DNA of 64,000 bases from an uncultured Phycicoccus sp. (GTDB lineage Bacteria > Actinomycetota > Actinomycetes > Actinomycetales > Dermatophilaceae), in NCBI RefSeq assembly GCF_947495705.1, contig NZ_CANLZR010000012.1, positions 1 to 64,000 on the forward strand. Direction: 5' to 3'. Both the position numbers and the translations under genes were made by a program. This document shows positions 53,035 through 63,306 of this stretch, piece by piece. A model generated the notes under the pieces. The model made no database searches. It was not told the origin of the DNA and worked only from the letters and a program-made list of their open reading frames with translations. Every line of letters begins with the position of its first letter. The stretch's first letter is position 1.

Positions 53035-53571
53035 GTGCGCCCCGACCTCGTCATCCGCCCCGAGACCCCAGCCGACCACGACGACGTGGCGGCGCTGCTC
53101 GACGCGGCGTTCCCCGTGCCGCCGGGCGCGCGCCGGTCGGCCGAGGCGGCGCTCGTCGACGGGCTCCGGGCCGACGGGGACGTGCTGGCCGAGCTGACCT
53201 TCGTCGCCGAGCTCGACGCCGGCGTCGCCGGGGTCGTCGTGTGCAGCCGGGCGACGATGGGGGAGGGGCCGTCCGTGGGCCTCGGGCCGCTGGCCGTCCG
53301 CCCGGACCTGCAGGGCCAGGGCATCGGCTCGGCGCTCGTCGCCGCGGTGGTCGTCACCGCCGACCAGCGCCGGGAGCCCTCCCTCGTCCTCCTCGGCGAC
53401 CCGGAGTACTACGCGATCTTCGGCTTCGAGACCGCCGCCGGGCGGGGAGTGGGGGCGCCGGGGCCCTGGCCGGACCGGTTCTTCCAGGTGCGACCCCTCC
53501 AGGCCTGGCGGCCCTACCTCGCCGGCCCGTTCCGGTACGCGCCCGCCTTCGACCGGATGGAGCAGCCGTGA
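53035..53571 (+). CDS. GNAT-family N-acetyltransferase (YhbS-like)
   Basis: A 178-residue acetyltransferase. The acetyl-CoA-binding motif is GLGPLAVRPDLQGQGIGSAL (about 83-102), with LLGDPEYYAIFGFE as the C-terminal core. It resembles YhbS-type enzymes of unknown substrate. GTG 53035 follows the previous stop by four bases, and it overlaps the DinB-like gene by four. Confidence 0.82.
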   Translation: MRPDLVIRPETPADHDDVAALLDAAFPVPPGARRSAEAALVDGLRADGDVLAELTFVAELDAGVAGVVVCSRATMGEGPSVGLGPLAVRPDLQGQGIGSALVAAVVVTADQRREPSLVLLGDPEYYAIFGFETAAGRGVGAPGPWPDRFFQVRPLQAWRPYLAGPFRYAPAFDRMEQP

Positions 53572-54065
53572 CCGACGAGCCGGACCGCGCCCTGCTGACC
53601 CGGCACCTGTCGGCCCAGCGCCGGCACGTCCTGTCCCAGCTCGACGGGCTCGCCGACGAGCAGCTGCGGACCGCGGTGCTGCCGTCGGGCTGGACGCCCC
53701 TGGGCCTCGTGCGCCACCTCACCCTCTCCGACGAGCGGTACTGGTTCGAGGTCGTCGTCGCCGGCGGGTCGCTGGACTACTGGCCCGAGGGCGAGAACGC
53801 GGACTGGCACGTCGGGGACGACGAAGCCGCCGGCGACGTCGTCGAGGCCTACCGCGCCGCGATCGCCGTCTCCGACGGCATCCTCGCGGCCACCCCGCTG
53901 GACGCCCCGCCCGCGCGCCCCGAGGCGTGGTGGAGCGAGGCGGGCATGCACTTCCCCGACGTGCGCAGCATCGTCCTCCACGTCCTCGTCGAGACGGCCA
54001 CGCACGCCGGGCACCTCGACGCCGCCCGTGAGTCCCTCGACGGCCGCCAGTACATCGTCCTCTGA
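53568..54065 (+). CDS. DinB-superfamily (DUF664) protein
   Basis: A 165-residue four-helix-bundle protein. Candidate metal-binding His residues lie in [14 protein letters not shown] and in the C-terminal [14 protein letters not shown]. Many actinobacterial members of this fold are mycothiol-dependent enzymes, but no substrate can be named here. It is the last gene before the str operon promoter. Confidence 0.82.
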   Translation: MTDEPDRALLTRHLSAQRRHVLSQLDGLADEQLRTAVLPSGWTPLGLVRHLTLSDERYWFEVVVAGGSLDYWPEGENADWHVGDDEAAGDVVEAYRAAIAVSDGILAATPLDAPPARPEAWWSEAGMHFPDVRSIVLHVLVETATHAGHLDAARESLDGRQYIVL

Positions 54066-54089
54066 GCAGGGGCCCCGGGCGCCCGCGAT

Positions 54090-54119
54090 TTGGAGGGGCT
54101 CCGCACCGGCCGGTAGTCT
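54090..54119 (+). promoter_or_regulatory. str operon (rpsL) promoter
   Basis: TTGGAG (54090-54095), an 18-bp spacer and TAGTCT (54114-54119). The preceding CGATT matches the rplJ and rpsJ promoters. A leader of about 240 nt follows, in which CCACCC and GGGTGG near 54221-54238 can pair. Confidence 0.7.
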
Positions 54120-54363
54120 GGGTCATCGTGTCTGGCTAGGTCCAGACCCTGGAGTCGCGGACATCGCCGAGAGGCACCGGACGCGGCCTCGCCCACCTCT
54201 TGCCGGGCGCCCCGACCACACCACCCTCCCGGGGGTGGCGCATGGGGAATGCAGGGAAGAGCAGCCGGTGCGACACACCCGAACGCGGGGGTCGAGCAGC
54301 GGCCATGACAAGGAGCGACGGCACCCACGCCGCCGCTTGACCAGACCAGACGAAGGACTCAGG

Positions 54364-54738
54364 TTGCCTACCATCAACCAGCTGGTGCGCAAGGGCCGGC
54401 AGGACAAGACCACCAAGGTCAAGACTCCTGCCCTCAAGGGCTCTCCGCAGCGCCGCGGCGTGTGCACGCGTGTGTACACCACCACCCCGAAGAAGCCGAA
54501 CTCCGCCCTCCGCAAGGTCGCCCGCGTGCGCCTCACGAGCGGCATCGAGGTCACCGCCTACATCCCCGGTGTCGGCCACAACCTCCAGGAGCACTCGATG
54601 GTGCTCGTCCGCGGCGGTCGCGTGAAGGACCTGCCAGGCGTGCGCTACAAGATCATCCGCGGCGCCCTCGACACCCAGGGCGTCAAGAACCGTCAGCAGG
54701 CGCGGAGCCGCTACGGCGCGAAGAAGGTGAAGGGCTGA
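54364..54738 (+). CDS. rpsL: 30S ribosomal protein S12
   Basis: A 124-residue decoding-centre protein. The streptomycin-related Lys residues are wild type ([11 protein letters not shown] and [11 protein letters not shown]). The start is TTG at 54364, with GAAGGA six bases upstream. It shares its last base with the first base of rpsG. Confidence 0.97.
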   Translation: MPTINQLVRKGRQDKTTKVKTPALKGSPQRRGVCTRVYTTTPKKPNSALRKVARVRLTSGIEVTAYIPGVGHNLQEHSMVLVRGGRVKDLPGVRYKIIRGALDTQGVKNRQQARSRYGAKKVKG

Positions 54739-55208
54739 TGCCTCGTAAGGGTCCCGCTCCGAAGCGGCCGCTCGTCATCGACCCGGTCCACCAGTCCCCG
54801 CTGGTGACCGCGCTCGTCAACAAGGTCCTCCTCGACGGCAAGAAGTCCACCGCCGAGCGCATCGTCTACGGCGCGCTCGAGGGCTGCCAGCAGAAGACCG
54901 GCACCGACCCGGTGCAGACGCTCAAGCGCGCGCTCGACAACATCAAGCCGACCCTTGAGGTCAAGTCCCGCCGCGTCGGCGGTGCGACCTACCAGGTCCC
55001 GATCGAGGTCAAGCCCAACCGGGCGACGACCCTGTCGCTGCGCTGGCTCGTCGGCTACTCGCGTCAGCGGCGCGAGAAGACGATGACCGAGCGGCTCATG
55101 AACGAGATCCTCGACGCGTCCAACGGCCTCGGTGCCGCGGTGAAGCGTCGTGAGGACACCCACAAGATGGCCGAGTCGAACAAGGCCTTCGCGCACTACC
55201 GCTGGTGA
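54738..55208 (+). CDS. rpsG: 30S ribosomal protein S7
   Basis: A 156-residue small-subunit assembly protein with the family start [20 protein letters not shown] and the rRNA-binding [18 protein letters not shown] 54738 overlaps the rpsL stop. A strong hairpin follows before fusA. Confidence 0.97.
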   Translation: MPRKGPAPKRPLVIDPVHQSPLVTALVNKVLLDGKKSTAERIVYGALEGCQQKTGTDPVQTLKRALDNIKPTLEVKSRRVGGATYQVPIEVKPNRATTLSLRWLVGYSRQRREKTMTERLMNEILDASNGLGAAVKRREDTHKMAESNKAFAHYRW

Positions 55209-55214
55209 CCATCA

Positions 55215-55252
55215 CCGGGGAGCCCGGCCGCCCACCGGCGGCCGGCTCCCCG
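55215..55252 (+). terminator. Hairpin between rpsG and fusA
   Basis: CCGGGGAGCC, a bulged C and GGCCGCC (55215-55232) pair with GGCGGCC-GGCTCCCCGG (55237-55253) around CACC, about 17 bp. It lies inside the str operon, 6 bp after rpsG. It probably reduces rather than ends transcription into fusA. Confidence 0.6.
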
Positions 55253-55322
55253 GCCCACCGGTGACCGCCCACGGGCGCCACCGGACCGCACCCCCCGAAG
55301 CGACGAGACGAGAGCACAGAAC

Positions 55323-57437
55323 GTGGCACAGGACGTCCTGACGGACCTCACGAAGGTCCGCAACATCGGCATCATGGCGCACATCGACGCCGGCAAGACG
55401 ACGGCGACGGAGCGCATCCTCTTCTACACCGGCGTCAACCGGAAGATGGGCGAGACGCACGACGGCGCCTCGACCACCGACTGGATGGAGCAGGAGAAGG
55501 AGCGGGGGATCACCATCACCTCCGCGGCGGTCACCTCCTTCTGGGAGGACCACCAGATCAACATCATCGACACCCCCGGGCACGTCGACTTCACCGTCGA
55601 GGTCGAGCGCTCGCTGCGCGTCCTCGACGGCGCCGTCGCCGTGTTCGACGGCAAGGAGGGTGTCGAGCCGCAGTCCGAGACCGTGTGGCGCCAGGCCGAC
55701 AAGTACGGCGTGCCCCGCATCTGCTTCGTCAACAAGATGGACAAGCTCGGCGCGGACTTCTACTTCACCGTCGACACCATCAAGGACCGCCTCGGTGCCG
55801 AGCCCCTCGTGCTCCAGCTGCCGATCGGGGCCGAGAACGACTTCATCGGCGTCGTCGACCTCATCTACAAGCGCGCGCTCGTCTGGGAGGGCGACGCCAA
55901 GGGCGATGTGACCCTCGGCGCGAAGTACGAGATCCAGGAGATCCCGGCCGACCTCATGGACAAGGTGGAGGAGTACCGCCACCACCTCATCGAGCGGGTC
56001 GCCGAGGCCGACGACGCCCTCATGGAGAAGTACCTCGAGGGTGGCGAGCTCTCCCCGGAGGAGATCAAGGCCGGCATCCGCAAGCTCACCATCGCCTCCG
56101 AGGTCTACCCGGTCCTCTGCGGCTCGGCGTTCAAGAACCGCGGCGTCCAGCCGATGCTCGACGCCGTCGTGGACTACCTCCCCTCGCCCATCGACGTCCC
56201 CGCGATGCAGGGTCACGCGCCCGGCAACGAGGACGAGCACATCTCGCGCAAGCCGAGCAAGGACGAGCCGTTCTCCGCGCTCGCCTTCAAGGTCGCCTCG
56301 CACCCGTTCTTCGGCACGCTCACCTTCATCCGGGTCTACTCCGGCCACATCTCGTCGGGGACCCAGGTGCTCAACAGCACCAAGATCAAGAAGGAGCGCA
56401 TCGGGAAGCTCTTCCAGATGCACGCCAACAAGGAGAACCCGGTCGAGGAGGCGATGGCGGGGCACATCTACGCCGCCATCGGCCTGAAGTCGACGACCAC
56501 GGGCGACACCCTGTGCAACATCGACCACCCCGTCGTCCTCGAGTCGATGACCTTCCCCGAGCCCGTCATCCAGGTGGCCATCGAGCCCAAGACCAAGGGT
56601 GACCAGGAGAAGCTGTCGATGGCGATCCAGAAGCTCGCCGAGGAGGACCCGACGTTCCAGGTCAACCTCGACGAGGAGACCGGCCAGACGATCATCGCCG
56701 GCATGGGCGAGCTCCACCTCGACATCCTCGTCGACCGGATGAAGCGCGAGTTCAAGGTCGAGGCGAACGTCGGCAAGCCGCAGGTCGCCTACCGCGAGAC
56801 GATCCGCCGCGGCCTCGAGCGCTTCGACTACACCCACAAGAAGCAGACGGGTGGGTCGGGCCAGTTCGCGAAGATCCAGATCGCGCTCGAGCCGCTCGAC
56901 ACGGCCGAGGGCGAGCTGTACGAGTTCGACAACAAGGTCACCGGCGGTCGCGTCCCGCGCGAGTACATCCCGTCGGTCAACGCCGGTATCCAGGACGCCA
57001 TGCAGTACGGCATCCTCGCCGGCTACCCGCTCGTCGGGATCAAGGCGACGCTCCTGGACGGTGCGGCCCACGACGTCGACTCCTCGGAGATGGCGTTCAA
57101 GATCGCCGGCTCCATGGCGCTCAAGGAGGCCGTGCGCAAGTGCGACCCGGTCCTCCTCGAGCCGATGATGGCCGTCGAGGTCCGCACGCCCGAGGACTAC
57201 ATGGGCGAGGTCATCGGCGACATCAACTCCCGCCGTGGCCAGATCCAGGCCATGGAGGACATCAGCGGCGCCAAGATCGTCCGCGGGCTCGTCCCGCTGT
57301 CGGAGATGTTCGGCTACGTCGGGGACCTGCGGTCCAAGACCCAGGGCCGGGCGAACTACTCGATGGAGTTCGACTCCTACGCCGAGGTCCCCAAGTCCGT
57401 GGCCGAGGAGATCATCAAGAAGACCCGGGGCGAGTGA
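55323..57437 (+). CDS. fusA: Elongation factor G
   Basis: A 704-residue translocation GTPase with G1 AHIDAGKTT near residue 21, G3 DTPGHVDF and G4 NKMD. Domain IV and V regions ([28 protein letters not shown]) are complete. The GTG start has only a weak ribosome-binding region. It is followed after 119 bp by tuf. Confidence 0.97.
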   Translation: MAQDVLTDLTKVRNIGIMAHIDAGKTTATERILFYTGVNRKMGETHDGASTTDWMEQEKERGITITSAAVTSFWEDHQINIIDTPGHVDFTVEVERSLRVLDGAVAVFDGKEGVEPQSETVWRQADKYGVPRICFVNKMDKLGADFYFTVDTIKDRLGAEPLVLQLPIGAENDFIGVVDLIYKRALVWEGDAKGDVTLGAKYEIQEIPADLMDKVEEYRHHLIERVAEADDALMEKYLEGGELSPEEIKAGIRKLTIASEVYPVLCGSAFKNRGVQPMLDAVVDYLPSPIDVPAMQGHAPGNEDEHISRKPSKDEPFSALAFKVASHPFFGTLTFIRVYSGHISSGTQVLNSTKIKKERIGKLFQMHANKENPVEEAMAGHIYAAIGLKSTTTGDTLCNIDHPVVLESMTFPEPVIQVAIEPKTKGDQEKLSMAIQKLAEEDPTFQVNLDEETGQTIIAGMGELHLDILVDRMKREFKVEANVGKPQVAYRETIRRGLERFDYTHKKQTGGSGQFAKIQIALEPLDTAEGELYEFDNKVTGGRVPREYIPSVNAGIQDAMQYGILAGYPLVGIKATLLDGAAHDVDSSEMAFKIAGSMALKEAVRKCDPVLLEPMMAVEVRTPEDYMGEVIGDINSRRGQIQAMEDISGAKIVRGLVPLSEMFGYVGDLRSKTQGRANYSMEFDSYAEVPKSVAEEIIKKTRGE

Positions 57438-57441
57438 CCGC

Positions 57442-57447
57442 TAGACT
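57442..57447 (+). promoter_or_regulatory. Candidate tuf -10 element
   Basis: TAGACT lies five bases after the fusA stop and about 110 bp before tuf, matching the -10 form seen upstream of rpsL. The -35 would fall within fusA and is poor. tuf genes often have an extra promoter in this gap. Confidence 0.35.
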
Positions 57448-57556
57448 GGTCGCTGGTCTCTGTAGAGAAGCATCCCAACCCATCCCATAGACGACGCCAC
57501 GTCCTGCCCGGTCGTTTCGGCGTTACCCAGAAGAGAGTCCTGAGGAGGACATCACA

Positions 57557-58753
57557 GTGGCGAAGGCAAAGTTCGAGCGGACCAAGCCGCACGTCAACAT
57601 CGGAACCATCGGTCACATCGACCACGGGAAGACGACGCTGACGGCTGCGATCTCAAAGGTCCTGCACGACAAGTACCCGGACCTGAACCCCCAGTTCGCG
57701 TTCGACGACATCGACAAGGCGCCTGAGGAGAAGCAGCGCGGTATCACCATCTCCATCGCGCACATCGAGTACCAGACGGAGCAGCGTCACTACGCTCACG
57801 TCGACTGCCCGGGTCACGCGGACTACGTGAAGAACATGATCACGGGTGCCGCCCAGATGGACGGCGCGATCCTGGTCGTGGCGGCCACCGACGGCCCGAT
57901 GCCCCAGACGAAGGAGCACGTCCTCCTGGCCCGCCAGGTCGGCGTCCCCTACATCGTCGTGGCGCTCAACAAGGCCGACATGGTCGACGACGAGGAGATC
58001 CTCGAGCTCGTCGAGATGGAGGTGCGTGAGCTCCTCACGTCCTACGAGTTCCCGGGCGACGACCTCCCGGTCGTCAAGGTCTCGGCGCTCAAGGCGCTCG
58101 AGGGCGACGCCGAGTGGGGCCAGACGGTCCTCGAGCTCATGGACGCCGTGGACACCTACATCCCGGAGCCCGAGCGCGACACCGACAAGCCGTTCCTCAT
58201 GCCCGTCGAGGACGTCTTCACGATCACCGGTCGTGGCACCGTCGTCACCGGTCGTATCGAGCGCGGCATCCTCAAGGTCAACGAGGAGGTCGAGATCGTC
58301 GGCATCCACACCGGCCCGGCGACCAAGACCACCGCGACCGGCATCGAGATGTTCCGCAAGCTCCTCGACGAGGGTCGTGCGGGCGAGAACGTCGGCCTGC
58401 TCCTGCGTGGCATCAAGCGTGAGGACGTCGAGCGCGGCCAGGTCGTGGTCAAGCCCGGCTCCATCACGCCGCACACCAACTTCGAGGCCAACGTCTACAT
58501 CCTGTCCAAGGACGAGGGTGGCCGGCACACGCCGTTCTACGACAACTACCGTCCGCAGTTCTACTTCCGGACCACGGACGTCACCGGTGTCGTGAAGCTG
58601 CCCGAGGGCACCGAGATGGTCATGCCCGGCGACAACACCGAGATGTCGGTCGAGCTCATCCAGCCGATCGCCATGGAGGAGGGCCTGCGCTTCGCCATCC
58701 GCGAGGGCGGCCGTACCGTCGGCGCCGGCCGGGTCACCAAGATCAACCAGTGA
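57557..58753 (+). CDS. tuf: Elongation factor Tu
   Basis: A 398-residue GTPase that delivers aminoacyl-tRNA. G1 [10 protein letters not shown]3 DCPGHADY and G4 NKAD are intact. GAGGAGG precedes the GTG start. Domains II and III are full length. A 16-bp terminator hairpin follows 27 bp after the stop. Confidence 0.98.
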   Translation: MAKAKFERTKPHVNIGTIGHIDHGKTTLTAAISKVLHDKYPDLNPQFAFDDIDKAPEEKQRGITISIAHIEYQTEQRHYAHVDCPGHADYVKNMITGAAQMDGAILVVAATDGPMPQTKEHVLLARQVGVPYIVVALNKADMVDDEEILELVEMEVRELLTSYEFPGDDLPVVKVSALKALEGDAEWGQTVLELMDAVDTYIPEPERDTDKPFLMPVEDVFTITGRGTVVTGRIERGILKVNEEVEIVGIHTGPATKTTATGIEMFRKLLDEGRAGENVGLLLRGIKREDVERGQVVVKPGSITPHTNFEANVYILSKDEGGRHTPFYDNYRPQFYFRTTDVTGVVKLPEGTEMVMPGDNTEMSVELIQPIAMEEGLRFAIREGGRTVGAGRVTKINQ

Positions 58754-58780
58754 CCTGACGCCGGTCACCACCGGCACACC

Positions 58781-58818
58781 GAAGGGCCCCCGCACCGCTC
58801 CTGGTGCGGGGGTCCTTC
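58781..58818. terminator. Hairpin terminator between convergent tuf and GNAT genes
   Basis: GAAGG-G-CCCCCGCACC (58781-58796) pairs with GGTGCGGGGG-T-CCTTC (58803-58818) around GCTCCT, with one G-T pair. It lies between convergent genes and could serve both. Confidence 0.85.
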
Positions 58819-58833
58819 GCCGTCATCGGGGGG

Positions 58834-59367
58834 TCAGCGGGTCGCGAGCCACTCCGCGCGGGTCAGCTCGCCCGCCCAGGCCCCGTCGCGCAGGCCCGTC
58901 GGGCGCATCCCCAGGCGGCGCATCACCCCGCGGGAGGGGAGGTTGTCGACCGCGGTGTCGGCGACGACGCGCTCGAGCCCCGCTGCGCCGAAGCCGTGGT
59001 CGAGGAGGGCCCGGGCGCCCTCGGTGGCCAGCCCACGGCCCCACGCCCGGACGTGGAGGCGCCACCCGATCTCGGCGAGGCCGGGGGCCGCCGGGGTGAG
59101 GAGCCACCAGCCGACGAACCGGTGGCCCTCCAGGCCCGCCCAGTAGCCGAGCCCCATCGCGTCGTTCCCGGGGTCGAACCGGGCGAGCATCCGGTCGTGC
59201 ACCTGGTGCGCCGTCCCGGCCGGCTCGAGGAACCGGGTGACCTCCGGGTCGGCGTCGAGTGCCTCGACGTCCGCCAGGTCGTCCCAGGTGAGGGGCCGCA
59301 GTGTGAGCCGCTCGGTCACGAGGGTGGGGCGCCCCAGCGGGGCGTTCCTACGGCGGCGGTGGCTCAT
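58834..59367 (-). CDS. GNAT-family acetyltransferase (RimJ/RimL type)
   Basis: A 177-residue acetyltransferase with the RimJ/RimL start pattern LVTERLTLRPLTWDDLADVE and acetyl-CoA loop WGRGLATEGARALLDHGF; RRLGMRP follows near the end. The substrate may be a protein N-terminus or a small molecule. Both AGGAGG and a -10-like GAGGAT stand before ATG 59367, so it could be read with or without a leader. It is inserted between tuf and the S10 operon. Confidence 0.83.
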   Translation of the reverse strand: MSHRRRRNAPLGRPTLVTERLTLRPLTWDDLADVEALDADPEVTRFLEPAGTAHQVHDRMLARFDPGNDAMGLGYWAGLEGHRFVGWWLLTPAAPGLAEIGWRLHVRAWGRGLATEGARALLDHGFGAAGLERVVADTAVDNLPSRGVMRRLGMRPTGLRDGAWAGELTRAEWLATR

Positions 59368-59459
59368 CGCCCCATCCTCCTCGCCGGCGGGCCTCCCGGG
59401 GGACGCGCCGCGTGGTCGGGGGTGCGTGGGGGAGGGGCCGGGCGGGTGTAGGGCCCGAT

Positions 59460-59489
59460 TTGGAGGAGGGGCCCGGCCTCTGGCACACT
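59460..59489 (+). promoter_or_regulatory. S10 operon (rpsJ) promoter
   Basis: TTGGAG (59460-59465), an 18-bp spacer and CACACT (59484-59489). The same CGATTTGGAGG begins the rpsL promoter. The -10 is the weakest of the set. Confidence 0.6.
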
Positions 59490-59754
59490 GGCTGGGTTGC
59501 TTGGCGTGCGTGAGCGATCCGAGAGGGTCCATCACGCCCACCGCGACGAGGACTCGAACCGCCGGTCGGCGGGGCGGCTCGTCTGCGAAGAGCCAGGCCC
59601 CCCGGTTCCACCGGGCTGAAGATCCCACGGACGTGGTGCGGGTTCCCGCACGCCGCTCGTGAGCGGAGTTAGGGCGACACGCCCGACCTCGGGGGTCGGA
59701 GGCCTCGGAGCCGCACTGAGACACATGGACGGCGAGAGAGAGACGGAACATCAG
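59490..59754 (+). promoter_or_regulatory. S10 operon leader with several hairpins
   Basis: This is the transcribed part of the 387-bp gap before rpsJ. Four short hairpins follow one another: CCCGG/CCGGG (59601-59615), GTGCGG/CCGCAC (59636-59651), CCGCT/AGCGG (59653-59666) and CCGACC/GGTCGG (59683-59699). Such a structured leader would suit ribosomal-protein feedback control, as L4 exerts in E. coli, but the structure is not the E. coli one. No ribosomal-protein binding motif is recognised. Confidence 0.45.
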
Positions 59755-60063
59755 ATGGCGGGACAGAAGATCCGCATCCGGTTGAAGTCGTATGACCACG
59801 AGGTCATCGACAGCTCGGCGCGCAAGATCGTCGACACCGTGACCCGCGCGGGTGCGACCGTGGTCGGCCCCGTGCCGCTGCCGACGGAGAAGAACGTGTT
59901 CTGCGTCATCCGGTCGCCGCACAAGTACAAGGACAGCCGCGAGCACTTCGAGATGCGCACGCACAAGCGCCTCATCGACATCATCGACCCGACGCCCAAG
60001 GCCGTCGACTCGCTGATGCGTCTCGACCTCCCGGCTGACGTCAACATCGAGATCAAGCTCTGA
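59755..60063 (+). CDS. rpsJ: 30S ribosomal protein S10
   Basis: A 102-residue protein of the small subunit that also binds NusB and NusG. The start at 59755 gives [19 protein letters not shown], the family N-terminus. Longer in-frame starts upstream would add unrelated residues. First gene of the S10 operon; rplC follows after eight bases. Confidence 0.97.
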   Translation: MAGQKIRIRLKSYDHEVIDSSARKIVDTVTRAGATVVGPVPLPTEKNVFCVIRSPHKYKDSREHFEMRTHKRLIDIIDPTPKAVDSLMRLDLPADVNIEIKL

Positions 60064-60071
60064 GGCTCGCG

Positions 60072-60728
60072 ATGACCACCACTGCCACGAAGACCCAGAA
60101 GGGTCTGCTGGGTACCAAGCTCGGCATGACCCAGATGTGGGACGAGACCAACCGCCTCGTGCCCGTCACCGTGATCCAGGCCGGCCCCAACGTCGTGACC
60201 CAGGTCCGCGACGCCGGGACCGACGGCTACTCCGCCGTCCAGCTCGGCTTCGGCGCGATCGACCCGCGCAAGGTGACCAAGCCGCTCACCGGCCACTTCG
60301 ACAAGGCCGGCGTCACGCCGCGCCGCTTCCTCATCGAGATCCGCACCGCGGACGCCGGTGAGTACACCCTCGGCCAGGAGATCGGCGCCGACACGTTCGA
60401 GGCCGGCCAGGCCGTCGACGTCTCGGCGACGACCAAGGGCAAGGGCTTCGCCGGTGTCATGAAGCGTCACGGCTTCCACGGCGTCAGCTCCTCGCACGGT
60501 TCGCACAAGAACCACCGCAAGCCCGGCTCGATCGGCGGGTGTGCCACCCCCGGTCGCGTGTTCAAGGGCATGCGCATGGCCGGCCGCATGGGCGGCGTGC
60601 GCCAGACGACGCAGAACCTCACCATCCACGCCGTGGACGCCGACAAGGGCCTGCTGCTGGTCAAGGGCGCCGTCCCCGGCCCGCGCGGCGCGGTCGTCCT
60701 CGTCCGCTCGGCCGCGAAGGGGGCCTGA
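60072..60728 (+). CDS. rplC: 50S ribosomal protein L3
   Basis: A 218-residue protein that reaches the peptidyl-transferase centre. The family core [20 protein letters not shown] starts near residue 14 and the glycine-rich [20 protein letters not shown] loop is intact. The short gap to rpsJ and two-base gap to rplD keep the operon continuous. Confidence 0.97.
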   Translation: MTTTATKTQKGLLGTKLGMTQMWDETNRLVPVTVIQAGPNVVTQVRDAGTDGYSAVQLGFGAIDPRKVTKPLTGHFDKAGVTPRRFLIEIRTADAGEYTLGQEIGADTFEAGQAVDVSATTKGKGFAGVMKRHGFHGVSSSHGSHKNHRKPGSIGGCATPGRVFKGMRMAGRMGGVRQTTQNLTIHAVDADKGLLLVKGAVPGPRGAVVLVRSAAKGA

Positions 60729-60730
60729 CC

Positions 60731-61462
60731 ATGGCTACCAAGACGCTCGACGTCACCCTCCCCTCGGAGATCTTCGACGTCCAGACCAACGTGCCGCTGA
60801 TCCACCAGGTCGTCGTCGCGCAGCTCGCCGCCGCCCGCCAGGGCACGCACGCGACGAAGACGCGCGGTGAGGTCCGTGGTGGCGGTCGCAAGCCGTACCG
60901 CCAGAAGGGCACCGGCCGCGCCCGTCAGGGCTCGACCCGCGCCCCGCAGTTCGCCGGCGGTGGCACCGTCCACGGCCCGCAGCCGCGGGACTACGCCCAG
61001 CGGACCCCCAAGAAGATGAAGGCCGCCGCCCTGCGTGGCGCCCTCTCGGACCGGGCCCGTCACGGCCGCATCCACGTCGTCGAGGCCATCGCCACCGGCG
61101 AGGCCCCCTCGACCAAGGACGCGCGCACCCTGTTCGCCGGTCTCACCGAGCGGCCGAACGTGCTCGTCGTGCTGGACCGTACCGACATCGTCTCGATGAA
61201 GTCGGTGCGCAACCTCGCCGAGGTGCACGTGCTCGCGGTCGACCAGCTCAACACCTACGACGTGCTGTGCGCCGACGACGTCGTCTTCACCAAGGCCGCC
61301 TACGAGGCGTTCACCGGTGAGACGGTCCAGGCGTCCAAGCCGGCCAAGAAGGCCGCGGCGAAGAAGACCGCAGCCAAGGCCGAGCCGGGCCCCGCTGACG
61401 GTGCCGCCGACAACGACGACGTCGGCGTTGCCGGCAGCGACAACGGGGAGGACGAGAAGTGA
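60731..61462 (+). CDS. rplD: 50S ribosomal protein L4
   Basis: A 243-residue exit-tunnel protein. The tunnel loop [20 protein letters not shown] is conserved. The last 45 residues form a Lys/Ala-rich then Asp/Glu-rich tail beyond the family core. In E. coli L4 regulates its own operon. It overlaps rplW by four bases. Confidence 0.96.
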   Translation: MATKTLDVTLPSEIFDVQTNVPLIHQVVVAQLAAARQGTHATKTRGEVRGGGRKPYRQKGTGRARQGSTRAPQFAGGGTVHGPQPRDYAQRTPKKMKAAALRGALSDRARHGRIHVVEAIATGEAPSTKDARTLFAGLTERPNVLVVLDRTDIVSMKSVRNLAEVHVLAVDQLNTYDVLCADDVVFTKAAYEAFTGETVQASKPAKKAAAKKTAAKAEPGPADGAADNDDVGVAGSDNGEDEK

Positions 61463-61758
61463 GCCAGGCCAAGAACCCCCGCGACATCCTGATCGCGCCG
61501 GTCGTGTCCGAGAAGTCCTACGGGCTGCTCGACGAGGGCAAGTACACCTTCCTCGTCGACCCGCGCTCGAACAAGACCGAGATCAAGATCGCCGTCGAGC
61601 AGGTCTTCGGCGTCAAGGTCGACTCGGTGCACACCATGAACCGCCAGGGCAAGACCCGCCGTACGCGGTTCGGCATCGGCAAGCGCAAGGACACCAAGCG
61701 CGCGATCGTCACCCTCCGCGAGGGCTCGATCGACATCTTCGGCAGCGCCGGCGCCTGA
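61459..61758 (+). CDS. rplW: 50S ribosomal protein L23
   Basis: A 99-residue protein at the tunnel exit, docking site for trigger factor and the signal-recognition particle. [20 protein letters not shown] is the family start. GTG 61459 overlaps the rplD stop. Confidence 0.96.
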   Translation: MSQAKNPRDILIAPVVSEKSYGLLDEGKYTFLVDPRSNKTEIKIAVEQVFGVKVDSVHTMNRQGKTRRTRFGIGKRKDTKRAIVTLREGSIDIFGSAGA

Positions 61759-61780
61759 GGAAGCTGAGGACTGAACAGAC

Positions 61781-62617
61781 ATGGGTATCCGTAAGTACAA
61801 GCCGACGACGCCGGGGCGTCGCGGGTCGAGCGTGGCCGACTTCGTCGAAGTCACCCGCTCCACCCCCGAGAAGTCCCTCGTCCGCCCGCTGTCCAAGAGT
61901 GGGGGCCGCAACAACAACGGCCGTATCACCACCCGCCACATCGGTGGGGGCCACAAGCGCGCCTACCGCGTGATCGACTTCCGTCGTCACGACAAGGACG
62001 GCGTCCCCGCCAAGGTCGCTCACATCGAGTACGACCCCAACCGCACGGCGCGCATCGCGCTCCTGCATTACGCCGACGGCGAGAAGCGCTACATCCTGGC
62101 CCCCAAGGGCCTGGTGCAGGGCATGGCCGTCGAGAACGGCCCGGCTGCCGACATCAAGCCCGGCAACAGCCTGCCGCTGCGGCACATCCCGACCGGTACG
62201 GTCGTCCACGCCGTCGAGCTCCGGCCCGGTGGCGGTGCGAAGATCGCCCGCTCGGCCGGTGTCCGCGTGCAGCTCGTCGCCAAGGACGGCCCCTACGCGC
62301 AGCTGCGTATGCCGTCCGGCGAGATCCGCAACGTCGACGTGCGCTGCCGCGCCACCGTCGGCGAGGTCGGCAACGCCGAGCAGTCGAACATCAACTGGGG
62401 CAAGGCCGGCCGCATGCGCTGGAAGGGCAAGCGCCCGACCGTCCGTGGTGTCGTCATGAACCCGGTGGACCACCCGCACGGTGGTGGTGAGGGCCGGACC
62501 TCCGGTGGTCGTCACCCCGTGTCGCCGTGGGGCAAGCCCGAGGGCCGCACCCGCCGCCCCGGCAAGCCCAGCGACAAGATGATCGTCCGCCGCCGCCGTA
62601 CTGGCAAGAAGCGCTGA
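61781..62617 (+). CDS. rplB: 50S ribosomal protein L2
   Basis: A 278-residue core protein needed for peptidyl transfer and subunit association. The conserved [20 protein letters not shown] contains the essential His. ATG 61781 follows rplW by 22 bases. Confidence 0.97.
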   Translation: MGIRKYKPTTPGRRGSSVADFVEVTRSTPEKSLVRPLSKSGGRNNNGRITTRHIGGGHKRAYRVIDFRRHDKDGVPAKVAHIEYDPNRTARIALLHYADGEKRYILAPKGLVQGMAVENGPAADIKPGNSLPLRHIPTGTVVHAVELRPGGGAKIARSAGVRVQLVAKDGPYAQLRMPSGEIRNVDVRCRATVGEVGNAEQSNINWGKAGRMRWKGKRPTVRGVVMNPVDHPHGGGEGRTSGGRHPVSPWGKPEGRTRRPGKPSDKMIVRRRRTGKKR

Positions 62618-62629
62618 TAGGAGCCTGGA

Positions 62630-62911
62630 ATGCCTCGTAGCTTGAAGAAGGGCCCCTTCATCGACGACCACCTTCAGAAGAAGGTGGACGCTCAGAACGA
62701 AGCGGGCAGCAAGAACGTCATCAAGACCTGGTCGCGCCGGTCGGTCGTCTCGCCCGACATGCTCGGTCACACCCTCGCCGTCCACGACGGCCGCAAGCAC
62801 GTCCCGGTGTTCGTCACCGAGGCGATGGTCGGCCACAAGCTCGGCGAGTTCGCACCGACCCGCACCTTCAAGGGTCACGTGAAGGACGACAAGAAGGGAC
62901 GTCGTCGCTGA
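62630..62911 (+). CDS. rpsS: 30S ribosomal protein S19
   Basis: A 93-residue small-subunit head protein, from [19 protein letters not shown] to the basic KKGRRR end. It shares one base with the rplV start (TGATG arrangement). Confidence 0.97.
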   Translation: MPRSLKKGPFIDDHLQKKVDAQNEAGSKNVIKTWSRRSVVSPDMLGHTLAVHDGRKHVPVFVTEAMVGHKLGEFAPTRTFKGHVKDDKKGRRR

Positions 62912-63306
62912 TGGCCACCGAGAACAGCATCCTCGAGGCGCGGGCGATCGCTCGCCACGTCCGGGTGACGCCCATGAAGGCGCGCCGGGTCGTCGACCTC
63001 ATCCGCGGCAAGAACACCGTCGAGGCCATCTCGGTCCTGCGCTTCGCTCCGCAGAGCGCGAGCGAGCCGGTCCTGAAGGTCCTCGAGTCCGCGATCGCCA
63101 ACGCCCGGGTCCAGGCCGACAAGACCGCCGAGCGCTTCGACGAGCGTGAGCTCGTCGTCGCCAAGGCCTTCGTCGACGAGGGCCCCACGATGAAGCGGTT
63201 CCGCCCTCGGGCGCAGGGCCGCGCCAGCCGGATCAACAAGCGCACGAGCCACATCACCGTGGTCGTCGCGCCCAAGCCCACGAGCACGAACGGAGGCACT
63301 CGCTGA
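62911..63306 (+). CDS. rplV: 50S ribosomal protein L22
   Basis: A 131-residue tunnel protein. The core [20 protein letters not shown] and the macrolide-contact hairpin [18 protein letters not shown] are conserved. It overlaps rpsS and rpsC by one base each. Confidence 0.97.
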   Translation: MATENSILEARAIARHVRVTPMKARRVVDLIRGKNTVEAISVLRFAPQSASEPVLKVLESAIANARVQADKTAERFDERELVVAKAFVDEGPTMKRFRPRAQGRASRINKRTSHITVVVAPKPTSTNGGTR

